Positions 1 through 10,669 of a stretch of 64,000 nt of DNA are shown here, in pieces (position 1 is the stretch's first letter; every line of letters starts with the position of its first letter). The DNA comes from Micrasema longulum (lineage: Eukaryota; Arthropoda; Insecta; Trichoptera; Brachycentridae). A model generated the notes under the pieces. The model had not been told where the DNA came from, did not search any database, and worked only from the letters and a program-made list of their open reading frames with translations. The position numbers were made by a program, and so were the translations under genes. The DNA is taken from the NCBI GenBank assembly GCA_022494885.1, contig JAGVSM010001343.1, positions 1-64,000 on the forward strand, in the 5' to 3' direction.

Positions 1-952
1 TTTTTAATTTGTTGCGTTGTAGATTTTCATGGAAGAATCGACTTCTGATTGTTGCTTTCGAATTTGTTTTAAAAAGGTTTCTTGTTAAAATATTTCAATT
101 AAAAGCTGCATTCATTTTGGGCCCTTCTACGGGCTACGCTGGGGACTTGTGGCAAAAGTTAGGTTAGGGATTTTCAAGTAATTAGAAGCCATTGTGAGCC
201 AAAGGCAAAGAGGGCTGAATTCAAAAGGACCTTAAAGGTGAAAATAAAATAATTGACTTAGTCTGGTCAAAACCTGTAACCCCTGTCCCCTAATGGACTA
301 TTGCCGACTTTGAATTTACAGAAGTTTTTAGCTAACTCGATGAAATTAGGTACGTAATTCACAGATTCCAAACAAATAATTGAAATACTTTTCAAATGTT
401 TGAGGACTTATCATGAATATTTATGTAATTACTGTCTTTTTCTAAAATCTACATAGAATTTTTAATCATAAACGTTTTTTATTACTTTCTTATAATCTGT
501 ATTTAATTTTAAATTATGGTGATTTGAGAATCAGAAATATATAAAATGGTGAATGTTCCGGAATTTGTCATTTTGTATTTTTTATCTAAAAACTTATATA
601 TATACAGTTAATACACATTAGGGGTTGGTATATTACTTTATGGCATTTTCTCCTGCCTGCCCAAAACGTTTTATTTAAGAAAATGAGTATGTATATGAAA
701 TTATCTATTGTGGATATACTGGTGCAAGTTTTTTTTTAAACTGTCGGTTTCTTAAAAAAAAATATATAGGAGGAAAAATAAAAAACTCAAATATTCATAC
801 AGTGATATTTATGTCTCACTCTCTGACATAAGAAAGAAAATTATTCCATAATTTAGCAGATATTTATGTGAAAGAGGTATTTAAAGAGTTGTATTGTAAC
901 TAGAACGAAGATATACCATTTTGTGATTGAGGTTAGAAGATAAAATTTATAA
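1..952. other. A+T-rich non-coding stretch
   Basis: I see no gene, repeat-family member or convincing splice signals here. A G+C-richer patch around 118-150 and 270-310 is too short to interpret. The rest is A/T runs. Confidence 0.5.
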
Positions 953-989
953 AACAACTTTGTTTTTAACCACTAATTTTTATTTTTCA

Positions 990-1027
990 CCTACCGGTAT
1001 CAAAGCAAACAAGCTTCTTTGTCAAGG
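990..1027 (-). other. folded hammerhead-like motif of the PLE 3' end
   Basis: Read on the minus strand: CCTTGAC, an AAGC/GCTT helix, TGATACCGG, TAGG. The outer CCT/AGG ends can pair. It lies 111 bp beyond the PLE stop codon. Compared with a hammerhead ribozyme the core is degenerate, so activity is unlikely. Confidence 0.35.
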
Positions 1028-1138
1028 TTTACGTAACTAATGAATTGATTCCTTTTTACTTTATTTTATTATATTATAAAGAAACTATCATGTTCACTAA
1101 ATACTACACGTGGACCCAATAAATCAAGTGGTTTTTTC

Positions 1139-1425
1139 TTACACGGGTGGTAATTTGATATCATTATTTTCGAAGTAAGCCAGGAGAGGACATAAAGAAA
1201 TATTGTTTATTTGGTTATTAATTATTGTTTTCTTATTATGAATCGCTTTTTTAATTTCTAGGATTTCTAAGTTGTCTAATTTTAATATTTTATTTTCAAC
1301 ATAAAGTACTTTTAATCCAGTGTCTTTATTGAAGTTATGGTTATTTTCTATCAGATGATTTGCGAATTCAGAAAAATTATTATTATTTAAGCATCTTAAG
1401 TCGGTAAAAATAAAAGTTAGTGGTT
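1139..1425 (-). pseudogene. PLE GIY-YIG endonuclease C-terminus (truncated)
   Basis: The minus-strand frame is open from about 1425 and stops at TAA 1139-1141. It reads ...LNNNNFSEFANHLIENNHNF..., then a stretch with LDNLEILEIKKA and NNQINN before the end. The pattern S-x-F-A-x-H-L-(x)4-H-x-F followed by a Leu/Glu-rich L-E-x-x-E-I helix and a closing NxQ resembles the end of the GIY-YIG nuclease domain joined to the reverse transcriptase in Penelope-like retroelements. In those elements the nuclease nicks target DNA for priming. Only about 95 codons remain; the GIY and YIG strands and the whole polymerase are missing, so this is a dead 5'-truncated copy. The call rests on motif memory, not an alignment; a related GIY-YIG protein is the alternative. 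Confidence 0.55.
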
Positions 1426-1441
1426 AAAAACAAATTTGTTT

Positions 1442-1739
1442 TATTTATTTTATTATAATGAATAACCACAAAGTTAGTGCTTTAAATATAAACTTTATAT
1501 AAGAGGTTGGAAGAGTTCTCTTAGATAAACGACCACTTGATTACAGAGTGATCACTTTCAACCAGTCAAAATCTATGAAAATGGCTAGATTTCCAAAAAA
1601 AAAAATTTGATTATTAAATTACTTCGTAGGAGGTAAGTTTTTATTTTGATACATATTTCAAAAATAAGAAATATGAAAAAGAATAATTTTAACGAACTGA
1701 AAACGGTTGTCTTAATAATCAATTAAAATGCAAGGTTAA
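1442..1739. other. A+T-rich non-coding stretch
   Basis: No repeat copy or gene recognised. A short moderately unique segment lies at 1500-1580. Confidence 0.5.
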
Positions 1740-2050
1740 AACGCTCAAACCTTGCAATATTTCCCGCTTATAACTAACGAGTTTTGCACCAACCTCGCAC
1801 GATTTCCCGCTTAGAAGTAGGCTTTCCGCTTCCATACAGTCAGGCTGCCCCTAGAGACGGTGACAATAGGAAACCATTTATCAGAATAAAATTGAATCTT
1901 CATCCCCCGAAGTGGCGCTGCAGCCTCCATGAAGGAATTCAGGCGGGAAATCGATTTAGAATTCAGAATGTCATATTTTTAGATAACGCCCGATGGCGAA
2001 ACAGCGATAAAAACATGACGCTTTATTATTTACAGAAATATTAGTATAAG
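1740..2050. promoter_or_regulatory. G+C-richer patch with three E2F-type sites
   Basis: TTTCCCGC occurs at 1760-1767 and 1803-1810 and its complement GCGGGAAA at 1943-1950. This is an exact E2F consensus (TTTSSCGC) three times in 191 bp in a very A/T-rich setting. The first two sit in imperfect 25-bp duplicates, so they are not independent. An 86-codon open frame at 1784-2044 has no recognisable domain and is not called as a gene. The patch could be a promoter or unique intergenic DNA; no transcript start is visible. Confidence 0.3.
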
Positions 2051-2193
2051 AGGTCAATGCAATTGACTTCGTTGTATAAATTTCCAGGTATAATTTCCGA
2101 CAAGGTTGATTTGGACAAAACAAAAAAAAAAATTTTTTGATTACGATACCTATATTTTTACTTTTTAAAAACGTTTTAAAAACAGTTGTCATC

Positions 2194-2345
2194 AAGTGGT
2201 AGTGTTATGAACAATCAACTTAGAGGCCCAAAATTCAAACTCCATTCCATTAGAACTTTATTTAATCTTTGATTTACAACTCGTTGAAAATAGCTCCAAA
2301 AATTCATCGTAAAAACGAAAATATTTTACTTAAAAATAAGATTTT
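2194..2345 (+). mobile_element. SINE-A copy, heavily diverged
   Basis: The tail segment ATTTACAACTCGTTGAAAAT at 2270-2289 matches the body of the better copies at 10.05 kb and 27.7 kb. The region before it keeps the spacing of a worn tRNA-like head (GTGGTAGTG... then TTCAAACTCC). It ends in A-rich sequence. Confidence 0.5.
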
Positions 2346-2554
2346 CACGTGTTTTTCATACATTTTTTTTGGATCTAAATACTTTTCATTATAAAACGGG
2401 TTTTTTTTATTTATTTTCTATAAAAATTTTTTTGGAGCGGTAGTGAATGTTTTTTTATATAAAGATGATTATAATAAATAAACATTACCAATACTTTTTT
2501 TTGTATGAGTTGTGTGTAATCAAATTAAAGATTTACTTATGTACATATTACGTC

Positions 2555-2680
2555 GATTTTTTTATTATTATATAAATAAAACATGAGTGATACTTTAATC
2601 CACAAATTTGGAATATCCAGTGACCGGTTTCATCATTTTCGCGACATCTTCGTGACTGGTATCTTTATTAAAGAGTTAAA
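2555..2680 (-). mobile_element. PLE-A terminal fragment
   Basis: This shares with 10.7, 25.05, 50.0 and 63.6 kb the segment from TACTTTAATCCACAAATTTGG through TCCAGTGACCGGTTTCAT to GACATCTTC and GACTGGTATC. On the minus strand it is bounded by CCAGT (its complement at 2655-2659) and ACTGG (complement at 2617-2621), which pair perfectly around GATGTCGC and GATGAAACCGG. Confidence 0.55.
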
Positions 2681-4015
2681 TGTATTTATACAAAATAGAG
2701 GTAAGGATAGATAATTCAAAGTTATATATATAAGTAAATTAAATACAGTTATTTTTATCTTAAAGATCATTATCAAAAAAAAATCTTCGGGTTAACTAAT
2801 GAGTTAGTAAAGTATCTCTCGTGTTTTCATTTATATAATAAATTACAATGAACTTCCATCAAGAATTTTCACTTACAAACTTAAATGTTTTATATGACGT
2901 CGAGTTTATTATTTATTTTAATATCTTACTTAGCTGTAACAGATGTTTGAATATAGTATCTTTTCATCATTTGTCAAAGTCAAAAACATTCCTAATGTTG
3001 TGTAGATTTGATAATTCACTCTTTTCATAAATGTGCTATTATCTCAATTTCTATGGCTGGCTGCTTTCTGCATAACTACGTTCAATTAATGTAGCGCTAT
3101 TTTTGTGAAAAATAACCCCAAAGGCGCTGATCCTTTCAAGGGTGTGGATATGAAATATATGCAATACCAAATGAATCTGGCCATTGCGGTCAAATGAGTT
3201 GAATTTAAAAAACTACCGAATGTCAGTTACGACGTTGTGCTTGATATTTAGTACTAGCGCTAAACGGAGAAAGCCTGGCTTGGCTTGTTTCCGTTTTGTA
3301 GGTGCTGGTGGCGCGTTACTTTGGTGATTATGGACAGAATGTGTCGGGTGTTGCCGGAGGTGTCCATAGAACAATCTTTGTTTTTTAAAAACATCTTGTT
3401 TCGATTTAAAAATTAGTACCTAGTTCCCGCATATTTTTAAGAACTTATTGTCAACAGAAAGATCATTTTAACAAATATTTAAATATAATCAAAATGTTAT
3501 TATTCAATTAAAATCTTAATTAGTTTTTTCAGCAGTTTGACAGCAATGAGCCAGTAAGATGACAAAAAATTTAACTGAAAAAGACAAATATGGTTACATT
3601 TTCGTTTATTTACGCAATCTACAAAAACAAAACAATCGATATTTTTTTTAACAAATATTTATGGTGCAACTAGCGCTCAGACGTTGCATCTCACAAATAA
3701 TAATACTCAGCAAGTTTAGTAACCTTTTACGTGTTCTGTAGATACAAATATTTATTTAGGTGCTAGAGTATTGAACAAAACATGAAAGGTATCTAAGGAA
3801 GGGTGATGAATGGTTTGATCTCCTTCCCTTTTGTTTTGTGTCATTATTTTGTCTTAATCTTCAACGCATTTTGCCTTTGATATGCAAATATATAAATGAT
3901 TCTGTACGTCTATTAAATTATCGAGCATTATATAAAACATTTAACATTGTTATATTGAGATAATATTAGCTTCTTAAGATAAATGCTAAAGGCACCTTCC
4001 AAATCGTGAGTTTGA
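2681..4015. other. non-coding stretch, partly unique
   Basis: A G+C-richer segment at 3110-3400 has an acceptor-like TTCCGTTTTGTAG at 3288-3300, followed by 29 open codons and a stop. No partner exon or domain is visible. The remainder is A/T-rich with no family assignment; the 2850-2880 segment recurs loosely at 25.15, 57.3 and 58.99 kb. Confidence 0.45.
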
Positions 4016-4485
4016 TAATAATTTTATATATATGAGAGAGTATTGTGAAATTGGAAAAAATATTATAAAAATAGGTTAAATTCTGTCGAAATGCGATGAA
4101 TGTGTGGCAAAACGATGTATGATAGGTGCACAAATGTTGAGATCCGTGAACTGTGTAAGGTTGAGATATGCATTTTCGACAGAATCAAGAAAGGGGTGCT
4201 GCGTTGGTTTGTACATGTAGAGCGAATGGACAACGAAAAAACGGCTCAAAGGATCTACGATGCAAATGCTGATGGATGCAAAAAACGAGGAAGGCCGAGA
4301 AAGTCATGGCAAAATCAAGTCCATCAAATACTTGAAAATAGACATGTCAAAAGTAGGAATAATTGGCGTGCGTGCATGAGAAGATGCATGAATGTAGAGG
4401 AAGCGAGGTCTGTATGCCAAGATAGAGTGATATGGCGTTCTATTCTCTCCGTCTACTTCTACGGGGAAACGGCGTGATAATTTTA
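4016..4485 (+). pseudogene. LINE-1f: non-LTR retrotransposon ORF2 C-terminus
   Basis: The open frame at 4100-4477 (125 codons) carries the post-polymerase tail of a non-LTR reverse transcriptase: DRIKKGVLRWFVHVERMD at residues 27-44 and KKRGRPRKSW at 61-70, then a basic region ending FYGETA. In intact elements of this type (endonuclease plus reverse transcriptase, RTE-like by this tail) the segment follows the thumb. Nothing of the catalytic fingers or palm is left, so the copy is 5'-truncated. Homology continues upstream to about 4016, because the same non-coding-frame sequence is present in the copy at 53.7-54.1 kb, so the ATG at 4100 is not the true start. The 3' end is GAAACGGCGTGAT at 4467-4479. 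Confidence 0.75.
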
Positions 4486-5216
4486 TATCAAAACAATATA
4501 GTGCATTTTGCGAAACTAAAATAAAATCATCATTTTACAATATAAAAACGATAGTCTAAATAATTGAAGTATTTTATTTCATTTTGCTTGTATTTATAGA
4601 TAACATTTTTTGATCAACTTTTTGGTTTTTTAAAAAAAAAAAAATTGTTTACTAGTTAAAACTAGATTACAAAGTGCGTGGCGGTTGGAATTGGAGATCT
4701 AATTTACAAAATCCGATTTTCAAACAATCTCATAGTTTATGACACTGACACACAGAAGCTAGATTATCAAACGTCTTGCAGCTACAATACGCATGAATAA
4801 ATGAAATTCTAGCAATATATATTTAAATAATTTTCTCATGCTAGTTTTTAACGGTAGGTACTTATTTATATGAGAAATAAAGCAACCTCGTAAATCATTA
4901 TTTTTCAAGTCTCCTCTCTGGCTTAAGAATTAACGTCCACAGTACACGCCTCCGTCAGCTACCAAATCCTAGATTTGGGTCCGTAGTTTCAACGTGAACT
5001 GCAAATGAATCATCAGTAATGGATGGCGAGAAACTGATGCCTTGTAAGTAAGCAACTGCTACATGCACCTATACTCTTATGAAAAAAAATTGCATTTCTA
5101 CAAAAAAAATCGGATACAGTGAATACGATAATTTATCGTCATTAAAAATATACTAAACGGGCCACTTTAGAGTAAAAATTTGGTTAAGTATCCGTAAAAG
5201 TATTCAAAATAAGCCA
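4486..5216. other. non-coding stretch
   Basis: Apart from the stem-loop unit at 4758-4813, no family is recognised. 4910-5050 is unique and slightly G+C-richer; no splice-bounded frame is evident. Confidence 0.45.
4758..4813 (+). repeat. isolated copy of the 18-kb stem-loop unit
   Basis: A 56-bp unit begins GCTAGATTAT and ends AAATTCTAGC, so its ends are complementary. The interior CGTCTTGCAGCTACAA matches the units at 18.3-18.63 kb. It is the only copy seen outside that array. Confidence 0.6.
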
Positions 5217-5330
5217 TGTTGTTGTCCTGTTATATTGTCTTGGACTCAGATTTGGGTAGTCCAAGGTTCAAATCCCGTTCAATTAAAATTTACAAAAAAC
5301 ATTTTTTTAACCTCAAAAATGAAATATGTG
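5217..5330 (+). mobile_element. SINE-A-like tRNA-headed fragment
   Basis: TCTTGGACTC then AGGTTCAAATCCCG at 5261-5274 gives a good B box (GGTTCAAATCC) at the right distance from a worn A box. The body is mostly lost. Confidence 0.45.
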
Positions 5331-6119
5331 ACATACTAAAAATCAATAGAAAATTTTGATGGATATGTTTTAGAAAAAAAAACATTTTTTTGTTGTATTA
5401 TTTGATCATACAGGTATTATGTTTATATATTTAATTATTTAAAAAAAATTGTTTGCAACTTTGCCCGTTTTATAAGGATACATGTAACGTCATTATATGT
5501 GTAAAGTCACATGTTAAAATTAATGTGTTTACATATAAATTAATTTTAAGAAAAATAAAGTAGAACTTACAAATCTCATTACATTTTAGTTTAATTTACA
5601 GTTTTTCATCGAAAAAAATAAATTTCACCTGTCATTATAACCTTCATTCACCTTTCAGACTTCTCACGGCTAATTTATCAACGATTAGGTTTTTTTTATT
5701 ACTTCAATAATCCTTCAGATATCAGTTAGATTTTATCGATAACTATTATGTAATCAAAAAAATACTTAATAATAAAATCAGGTGGTTTTAAATTCGAATC
5801 CTGCTCTATCACAAACTGCAAATATTATGAAAATAACTCCGAAATAAAAATATTTGGAGAAACTCAAAATCTGTAGAAAAGTTTTATCACGGTGTGAAGT
5901 AGAAAACAAAATCATTTTTTTTCTTTGGTTTTATAATTTTCAGAAAGAGTGTACAAGTCTGAATTTTGTGTAAGGGAAGAGACCATTGCAGGAGACTGCT
6001 GCGAGATATTGCATAGATTTATATCATACTAAGCATGTTTTCCAGATGCCCTTTAAAAATGTATGTTTATTTTATAATATTTTTGCTGTAATTTAATAAC
6101 AATGTGCATGCTTACACTT
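5331..6119. other. A+T-rich non-coding stretch
   Basis: Apart from the SINE remnant at 5775-5865, nothing is recognised. Confidence 0.45.
5775..5865 (+). mobile_element. SINE-A-like fragment, 5'-truncated
   Basis: AAATTCGAATCCTGCTCTA is a B-box remnant, followed by a diverged version of the SINE-A body (TATTATGAAAATAACTCCG). No A box. Confidence 0.35.
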
Positions 6120-6345
6120 TCCATTTTATTATATCCCAACTCAACACATGGCCTTTGGCCTCATTAAGTTTGGGATATGTTATTTTAATATGTTTTTTGT
6201 AATATGTACGTATTACTTATAAGTTGTAAGTCTAGGGATTTACAGGGGTTATGACATGTTATAAGCCCTTTTTTATGCCTAGACATCCATATTGAATTCT
6301 CCAAAATGTTCTCCATCCCTGTTATCATTTATAAATCTTAATAAA
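6120..6345. repeat. stem-loop end and palindromic repeat P fragment
   Basis: 6130-6180 forms a hairpin (ATATCCCAACT against AGTTTGGGATAT) with an inner TGGCC..GGCC, resembling the LINE 3' end at 19.85 kb. 6226-6335 holds a forward piece of repeat P (AGTCTAGGGATTTACAGGGG) followed directly by the reverse piece (ATAAGCCC...GCCTAGACATCC, ending GTTCTCCATCCCTGTT). Confidence 0.5.
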
Positions 6346-7435
6346 ATCAAGTCTTTTGTCTTCAAATATTAGTACAAACCCAAAACATAACCTTGTAAGT
6401 ATTTTAATATTGTAAAATAAAAATTAACTTTTATTTTTAAAATCAGGTATTTTCAGAAGATATTTTTGAATGATGTCTGAGGATTTATTCAATTAATAAT
6501 ATAAGATTATTTTCAGCATCCAGAAATCAACGATATTTATTTTTCAAATATGCAATGCTTATGCACTGAAATATTACTTAATATTGTATTGAGATTCAGA
6601 TTAAATATTCATTTCACCCTGACACAACAGACACCTCAATTACTAAATGGAACAGGATAATCTGTCGCTTTGACAAATGAAAAGGACGATTCGAGTTTGC
6701 TGGAAGGATATTTCACTTTGGACTCTTGAATAATATGACAGCTTTCTAGGCTCCTTGCTTCTACACCTCAAAATTACTTTTTCTCATTACCATATTCTCA
6801 TCAAATTTGGATTTGTATTCACTCGTAAAATTGGACACAAAATGAATTTTGAAATGTACGAAAAAAATTCAAATCGCAAAAGCTGAAATTATGTCTTTAA
6901 AATGTAAGTATTTATGTTTGTTATTTTAGTTATTGCCAGCATAGTTTCAGGTATTTTGATTAACCCATCATCAGGTCTAAACATAAACTGTTAATTAAAC
7001 TCTTATGTGGTAAAAATTACAATGTGTTTCATTTAAAATAAATTCAAAATGTTTTTTCTCAAAGTAAATGCTGAAACAATAAATAATGTACCTTGATACT
7101 GTCACCCTTTAATTCAACTACCTACATTTAGTTAAGACTTGAATAAATATGTTTGAAATAGAAATCGATTATTTATTGTACATGTAAAAACTCTAGTCTA
7201 TTCTAAAACCTTATTAATTTGCAAAAAAACGAACAAATTAAATAAAGCAAAAAGTTGAAAACTAAATGCACAGGTTTTTCCACTGTGAAATAAACGTGGA
7301 TTTATTTTGTTATTTATTCTGGTAAAATATGAAAAAAAATATTTTTCAATTGAAAAAAACAAGACACGTACCTATTTGTTTTCTGTGAAATTGCTAAAAT
7401 AAAGAATTTTTCAACCTTAATATGCTATATCAAAG
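6346..7435. other. non-coding stretch
   Basis: 6600-6800 looks unique and a little G+C-richer. No splice-bounded frame, promoter cluster or repeat-family member is recognised. Confidence 0.45.
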
Positions 7436-8035
7436 AGGAATAACATTTTTGAGAAGAGAATATGGAAATCTAGGCAAGCTGGCCTAGACTTCCATATCCT
7501 CAAATTTCAAACAGAGAAACGTAGGCAGAATGGTGAATATTTCACAATGTAAACATATTACAATCGACATGAAGAACATTTTGGAGAAGGTAATATAGAA
7601 GTCTAGGCATTTACAGTGCTTATGACCTATCATTGGCTGGTTTAAGTGGCCACTTTACTCAATGTGTAACATTCACCATTCTGACCATATTTGAACATCT
7701 TTATTCCTTCCATTTTTTCATCTGTTGATGTTTGTGAAGTTAAAGAGCAAAAACCCTTATTTACGCCACAAGAAATCTTATCAGACAAGGGATGACAAGG
7801 AGACTTACATCCTCAAAAAAAATGTTCATCTCTGTTGTAATATGTTTATATTAACAGCTCCCCAGAGAGTTGAATCCAGTCCTTGTCTACAAAAAATTGG
7901 ACAAACTAAAAATATTATAACTACACACAAAGTGGACAATTAAACCAGCCAGTGACAGATCATAAGCCCTCTAAATGTCTAGACTACCATATTTCCTTCT
8001 CAAAAATGTTTTCCCTTTCTGTTGTAACAAATTTA
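7436..8035. repeat. repeat P cluster, forward and reverse pieces
   Basis: 7456-7501 is a near-perfect palindrome made of two copies of the P head facing each other. 7553-7770 is a forward P from ATTACAATCGACATGAAG through GGTTTAAGTGGCCACTTTAC and TCATCTGTTGATGTTTGTG. 7818-7925 is a reverse piece spanning the head-tail junction (GTTCATCTCTGTTGTAATAT then AGCTCCCCAGAGAGTTGAAT). 7926-8035 is a reverse head. The pieces are not in simple tandem order, so local rearrangement during copying or later is implied. Confidence 0.65.
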
Positions 8036-8109
8036 CATAATGTTATCATTTAATTATTCGCTCTAAAGACAGGTAGTATGCCAATAAATAATTCAGATGT
8101 GACAACAAA

Positions 8110-8385
8110 AGCATGTAATACATATCATCATAATCATTGCCTTTATGTGGTGCATAGAGTACTGCATTGGTACACCAATCGCAGCGTAACTTGATCATTT
8201 TTGTTCCATGAAGGATAGATGATCAGTCTTACGCTTCAGGTACTATGAAATATTCTTTTTCATAATTTTTTTAATAAATATTTCATATCAATCATGTCGG
8301 GTATCGAAGCCGAGACCTGTTTTATGGAAAGCAAACGTGCTGTACAGTACACCACAAGACCGACAAGATTACACATCAGATGTAT
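8110..8385 (-). mobile_element. SINE-C copy
   Basis: On the minus strand a tRNA-like head (TTGTGGTGTACTGTACAGC, then a B box CGGCTTCGATACCC) lies at the high-coordinate end, followed by a body with CCTGAAGCGTAAGACTGATC and CCAATGCAGTACTCTATGC, and a worn ATGAT-type tail near 8120. The same body is seen at 16.7, 25.5, 37.3 and 51.4 kb. Confidence 0.7.
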
Positions 8386-8460
8386 TCTACACAAGGAAAT
8401 TCATATGAAACATTATTATATATCTGAAACATTATTATGTATCCCCAGAATGCTGAACTT

Positions 8461-8527
8461 CTCCTTTTTACTCTTTTTTTTTTCTTCTCTTTCCTTTTTC
8501 TTTCCTTGGTTCTTGTTCTCTCCTTCC
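8461..8527 (+). repeat. polypyrimidine tract
   Basis: Almost only C and T for about 67 bases. It is long enough to explain the overlapping small open frames on both strands, which I do not call as genes. Confidence 0.8.
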
Positions 8528-8659
8528 AAACTCATTACCCGATCCCGATCATTTAATACGTCAAACATGATGTACTTTTCAAAAAATGTTATTAATGTTA
8601 ATACGTGCAAGCCTTATCTCAGAATTAAAAAAACAGCTATTTTTAAAAATTAATTAGGT

Positions 8660-9490
8660 TTTTTTTATATTTCATTTTATCATATGCATGTATCTTTTGG
8701 TAAACATTTATGGTTTTTGGTACAAAATTTTGACGAGTCTGTTTTTTGGTTGAAATATTAATTAAAACTTTTGAAAACTTAAACATAGACAAAAATACAG
8801 ATGGTCCCTTCTGACATCTGACTACCGACTTGTTTTTTGTACTTGAAGTTTTGAATAAATATGGATAACCCTTTAGTTTATTATTCCCTTTAAATTTGAT
8901 GGATACAAAACAATATTATTTATTGTCACGTCTCTTCCAGGTTGCATTTCTCTTCCACAAGGAACTCCAATTATTATTATTTAGTGAATTGATAAGATGT
9001 TGATACTCGTGTATTAGTATAAGTGCAGCCAACGTGCGCTGGTGAGAGTTACTAATGGGGGGGGGGTTAATGAAGCCTAAATGAGAGGAATGGCGATGAC
9101 ATTGCAGCGCAAACTTGGAGATTCCATTCTGCGTTGCATTTAAATAAAACAGATTCAGGTAATTAAGTAAACCAGTGGAAGCAGTGCACCAGTGATTGCA
9201 ACTGTCTCTTAATTACTGGAATTGGTTTGCAGGGAATTTTTAGAGTTTCAACTGAGGGAATTTTTTCAATAATTCAGTCACATTATTGAAATGATGAATA
9301 TTTGTTTTATGAATTTCAAACGAAAAACTCGGACGATGAAAATTGTCGATTAAATCATAATTAACGTTTATAACGGACGTAGAAATAATAATAATTATAA
9401 TACTAAAATTATAATAGATTAACGTGAAAACGATATTCACAGGTTTAACTTTTGGATTTCAGATAAGGTTTTATGGACACTGGCAACATC
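8660..9490. other. non-coding stretch with unique segment
   Basis: 8930-9245 is of mixed composition with a run of ten G at 9057-9066 and no repeat-family match. It could be intronic or intergenic single-copy DNA. No frame bounded by splice signals stands out. Confidence 0.45.
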
Positions 9491-9496
9491 AACTGG

Positions 9497-9662
9497 CGGC
9501 CTCCGTGGTGTAGTGGTCAAGACGCTTGACTCACACATGAAAGGTTCCGGGTTCGATTTCCGGTGAGAACACCAAGCCTGGGTGTTCAATGATGTAATTC
9601 ACCACTGTAATTGGGCCTCCTGGCCTGTTGTGGTGCAAAAATAAAATAAAAAAAATACCAGG
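9497..9662 (+). mobile_element. SINE-B copy, well preserved
   Basis: A tRNA-like head has A box TGGTGTAGTGGTCAAG near 9506-9521 and B box GGTTCGATTTCC at 9550-9561. The body ends TTGTGGTGCAAAAATAAAA (9628-9646) and A-rich sequence. The same end occurs at 60.86 kb. RNA polymerase III would transcribe such elements from the internal boxes; copying needs a LINE enzyme in trans. Confidence 0.75.
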
Positions 9663-10050
9663 TCCTCTACATTAACTCTCCGATGATTGCAATATGTCTA
9701 TAAGACACATATCATATTTTTTTAGGTGTCGCTCATTTATCCTTCACGTGAAAATATTGTCCCGTTTCATCCCTTCCTAAGTCGAGGTAATGTTCCTGTT
9801 AGACAGAAATCTGGAATCGTCAAGCGAACACACGACGATCTTTTTTGTGCCAAAATTTGTGAGACGCGTTGTGACTATTTGTGTTTTATTTTGTGAATTG
9901 GATTGTCGATATTTTTTTTTCACCATATTACGTGTTTTGAAGATATTTAAAAATGAAATAAAAATAATAGATATATTCACGTTGGTTCAGTGAGACACAT
10001 TGCGATCATTTGGGTAAAACTATTAGTATGTTATCATAACATAATTTGTA
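9663..10050. other. non-coding stretch
   Basis: Two overlapping 67-codon frames on opposite strands around 9780-9990 have no domain and no supporting signals. I see nothing else. Confidence 0.45.
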
Positions 10051-10054
10051 TCGG

Positions 10055-10245
10055 GTTGTGGTCCCGTGGCTAGTGTCTCGGACTCACGGATCGAAGGTCC
10101 GTGGTTCGAATCCCACTCTACCCCAACTTGGTTCCTATTTTCTTATAGTGAGTTATTTACAACTCGTTGAAAATGGCCCTCCAAATTCAATATTTTCGTA
10201 AAATATAAGAACGCAAATATTTCCTTTAAAAAAAAAAAAAAAATT
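10055..10245 (+). mobile_element. SINE-A, best copy
   Basis: A box TGGCTAGTGTCTCGG is at 10067-10081 and a perfect B box GGTTCGAATCC at 10103-10113. The body contains ATTTACAACTCGTTGAAAAT and ATAAGAACGCAAATATT, then a run of A at 10228-10243. The layout (tRNA-derived head, unrelated body, poly-A) defines a tRNA-type SINE. It is not a functional tRNA because no acceptor stem closes it. Confidence 0.8.
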
Positions 10246-10669
10246 ATAAATGATTATTTTTGTACTTTTTTAAAATATATGTTGTAATACATTTCTGATC
10301 AATCATCTTTATTAATACATTAATTTAAGGATACTCAACAAAAATAACAAGATTAGACAAAACATTTAAGGTTTTCGTTGGAGGTGTCCGTTCCGTCAGT
10401 ACCATCAAAACTTAATAAATATGTTATTAAAATATACGCCCTAGTCTTTGTCGATCTATCCTACTTATAAATTGGACATATATCCGGAAATTCAAGCGGA
10501 TATAATTTTTTTCAAAGGGATAATTAGCCTATTGTTAAATAAGGAAACTAGTTTTCCCGATTCAAAATGCAGGGCAAAATATCACAGCAGATAATTGATT
10601 TTCAAATATCAATCTGCTGTAAAAACTACAAAAACAAATTCTTGCTCAATTTATTTCAACGAAGTGGCT

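Larger units (their letters stand above)
953..1441 (-). mobile_element. Penelope-like element (PLE) fragment
   Basis: The minus strand carries, in order, the C-terminal part of a GIY-YIG endonuclease frame, its stop, about 110 bp of A+T-rich 3' sequence, and a folded motif ending in ACCGGTAGG. The 3' segment at 953-990 reappears in opposite orientation at 1405-1441 (shared core TTAGTGGTTAAAAACAAA), so the coding fragment lies between inverted copies of the element's own terminal sequence. Inverted or tandem terminal repeats and severe 5' truncation are typical of PLEs. The reverse-transcriptase part is absent. Confidence 0.6.

Noticed and set aside
8294..8653. 119-codon open frame as a gene
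   Set aside because: It runs through the head of an inverted SINE-C and then a polypyrimidine tract. No domain.
9057..9066. G-quadruplex
   Set aside because: A single run of ten G without further G-runs nearby. One run alone does not form the usual intramolecular structure.
10055..10130. tRNA gene
   Set aside because: A and B boxes are good, but no acceptor stem closes, and a conserved non-tRNA body with A-tail follows. It is a SINE. The same applies at 27.7, 9.5, 16.9, 37.45 and 60.75 kb.
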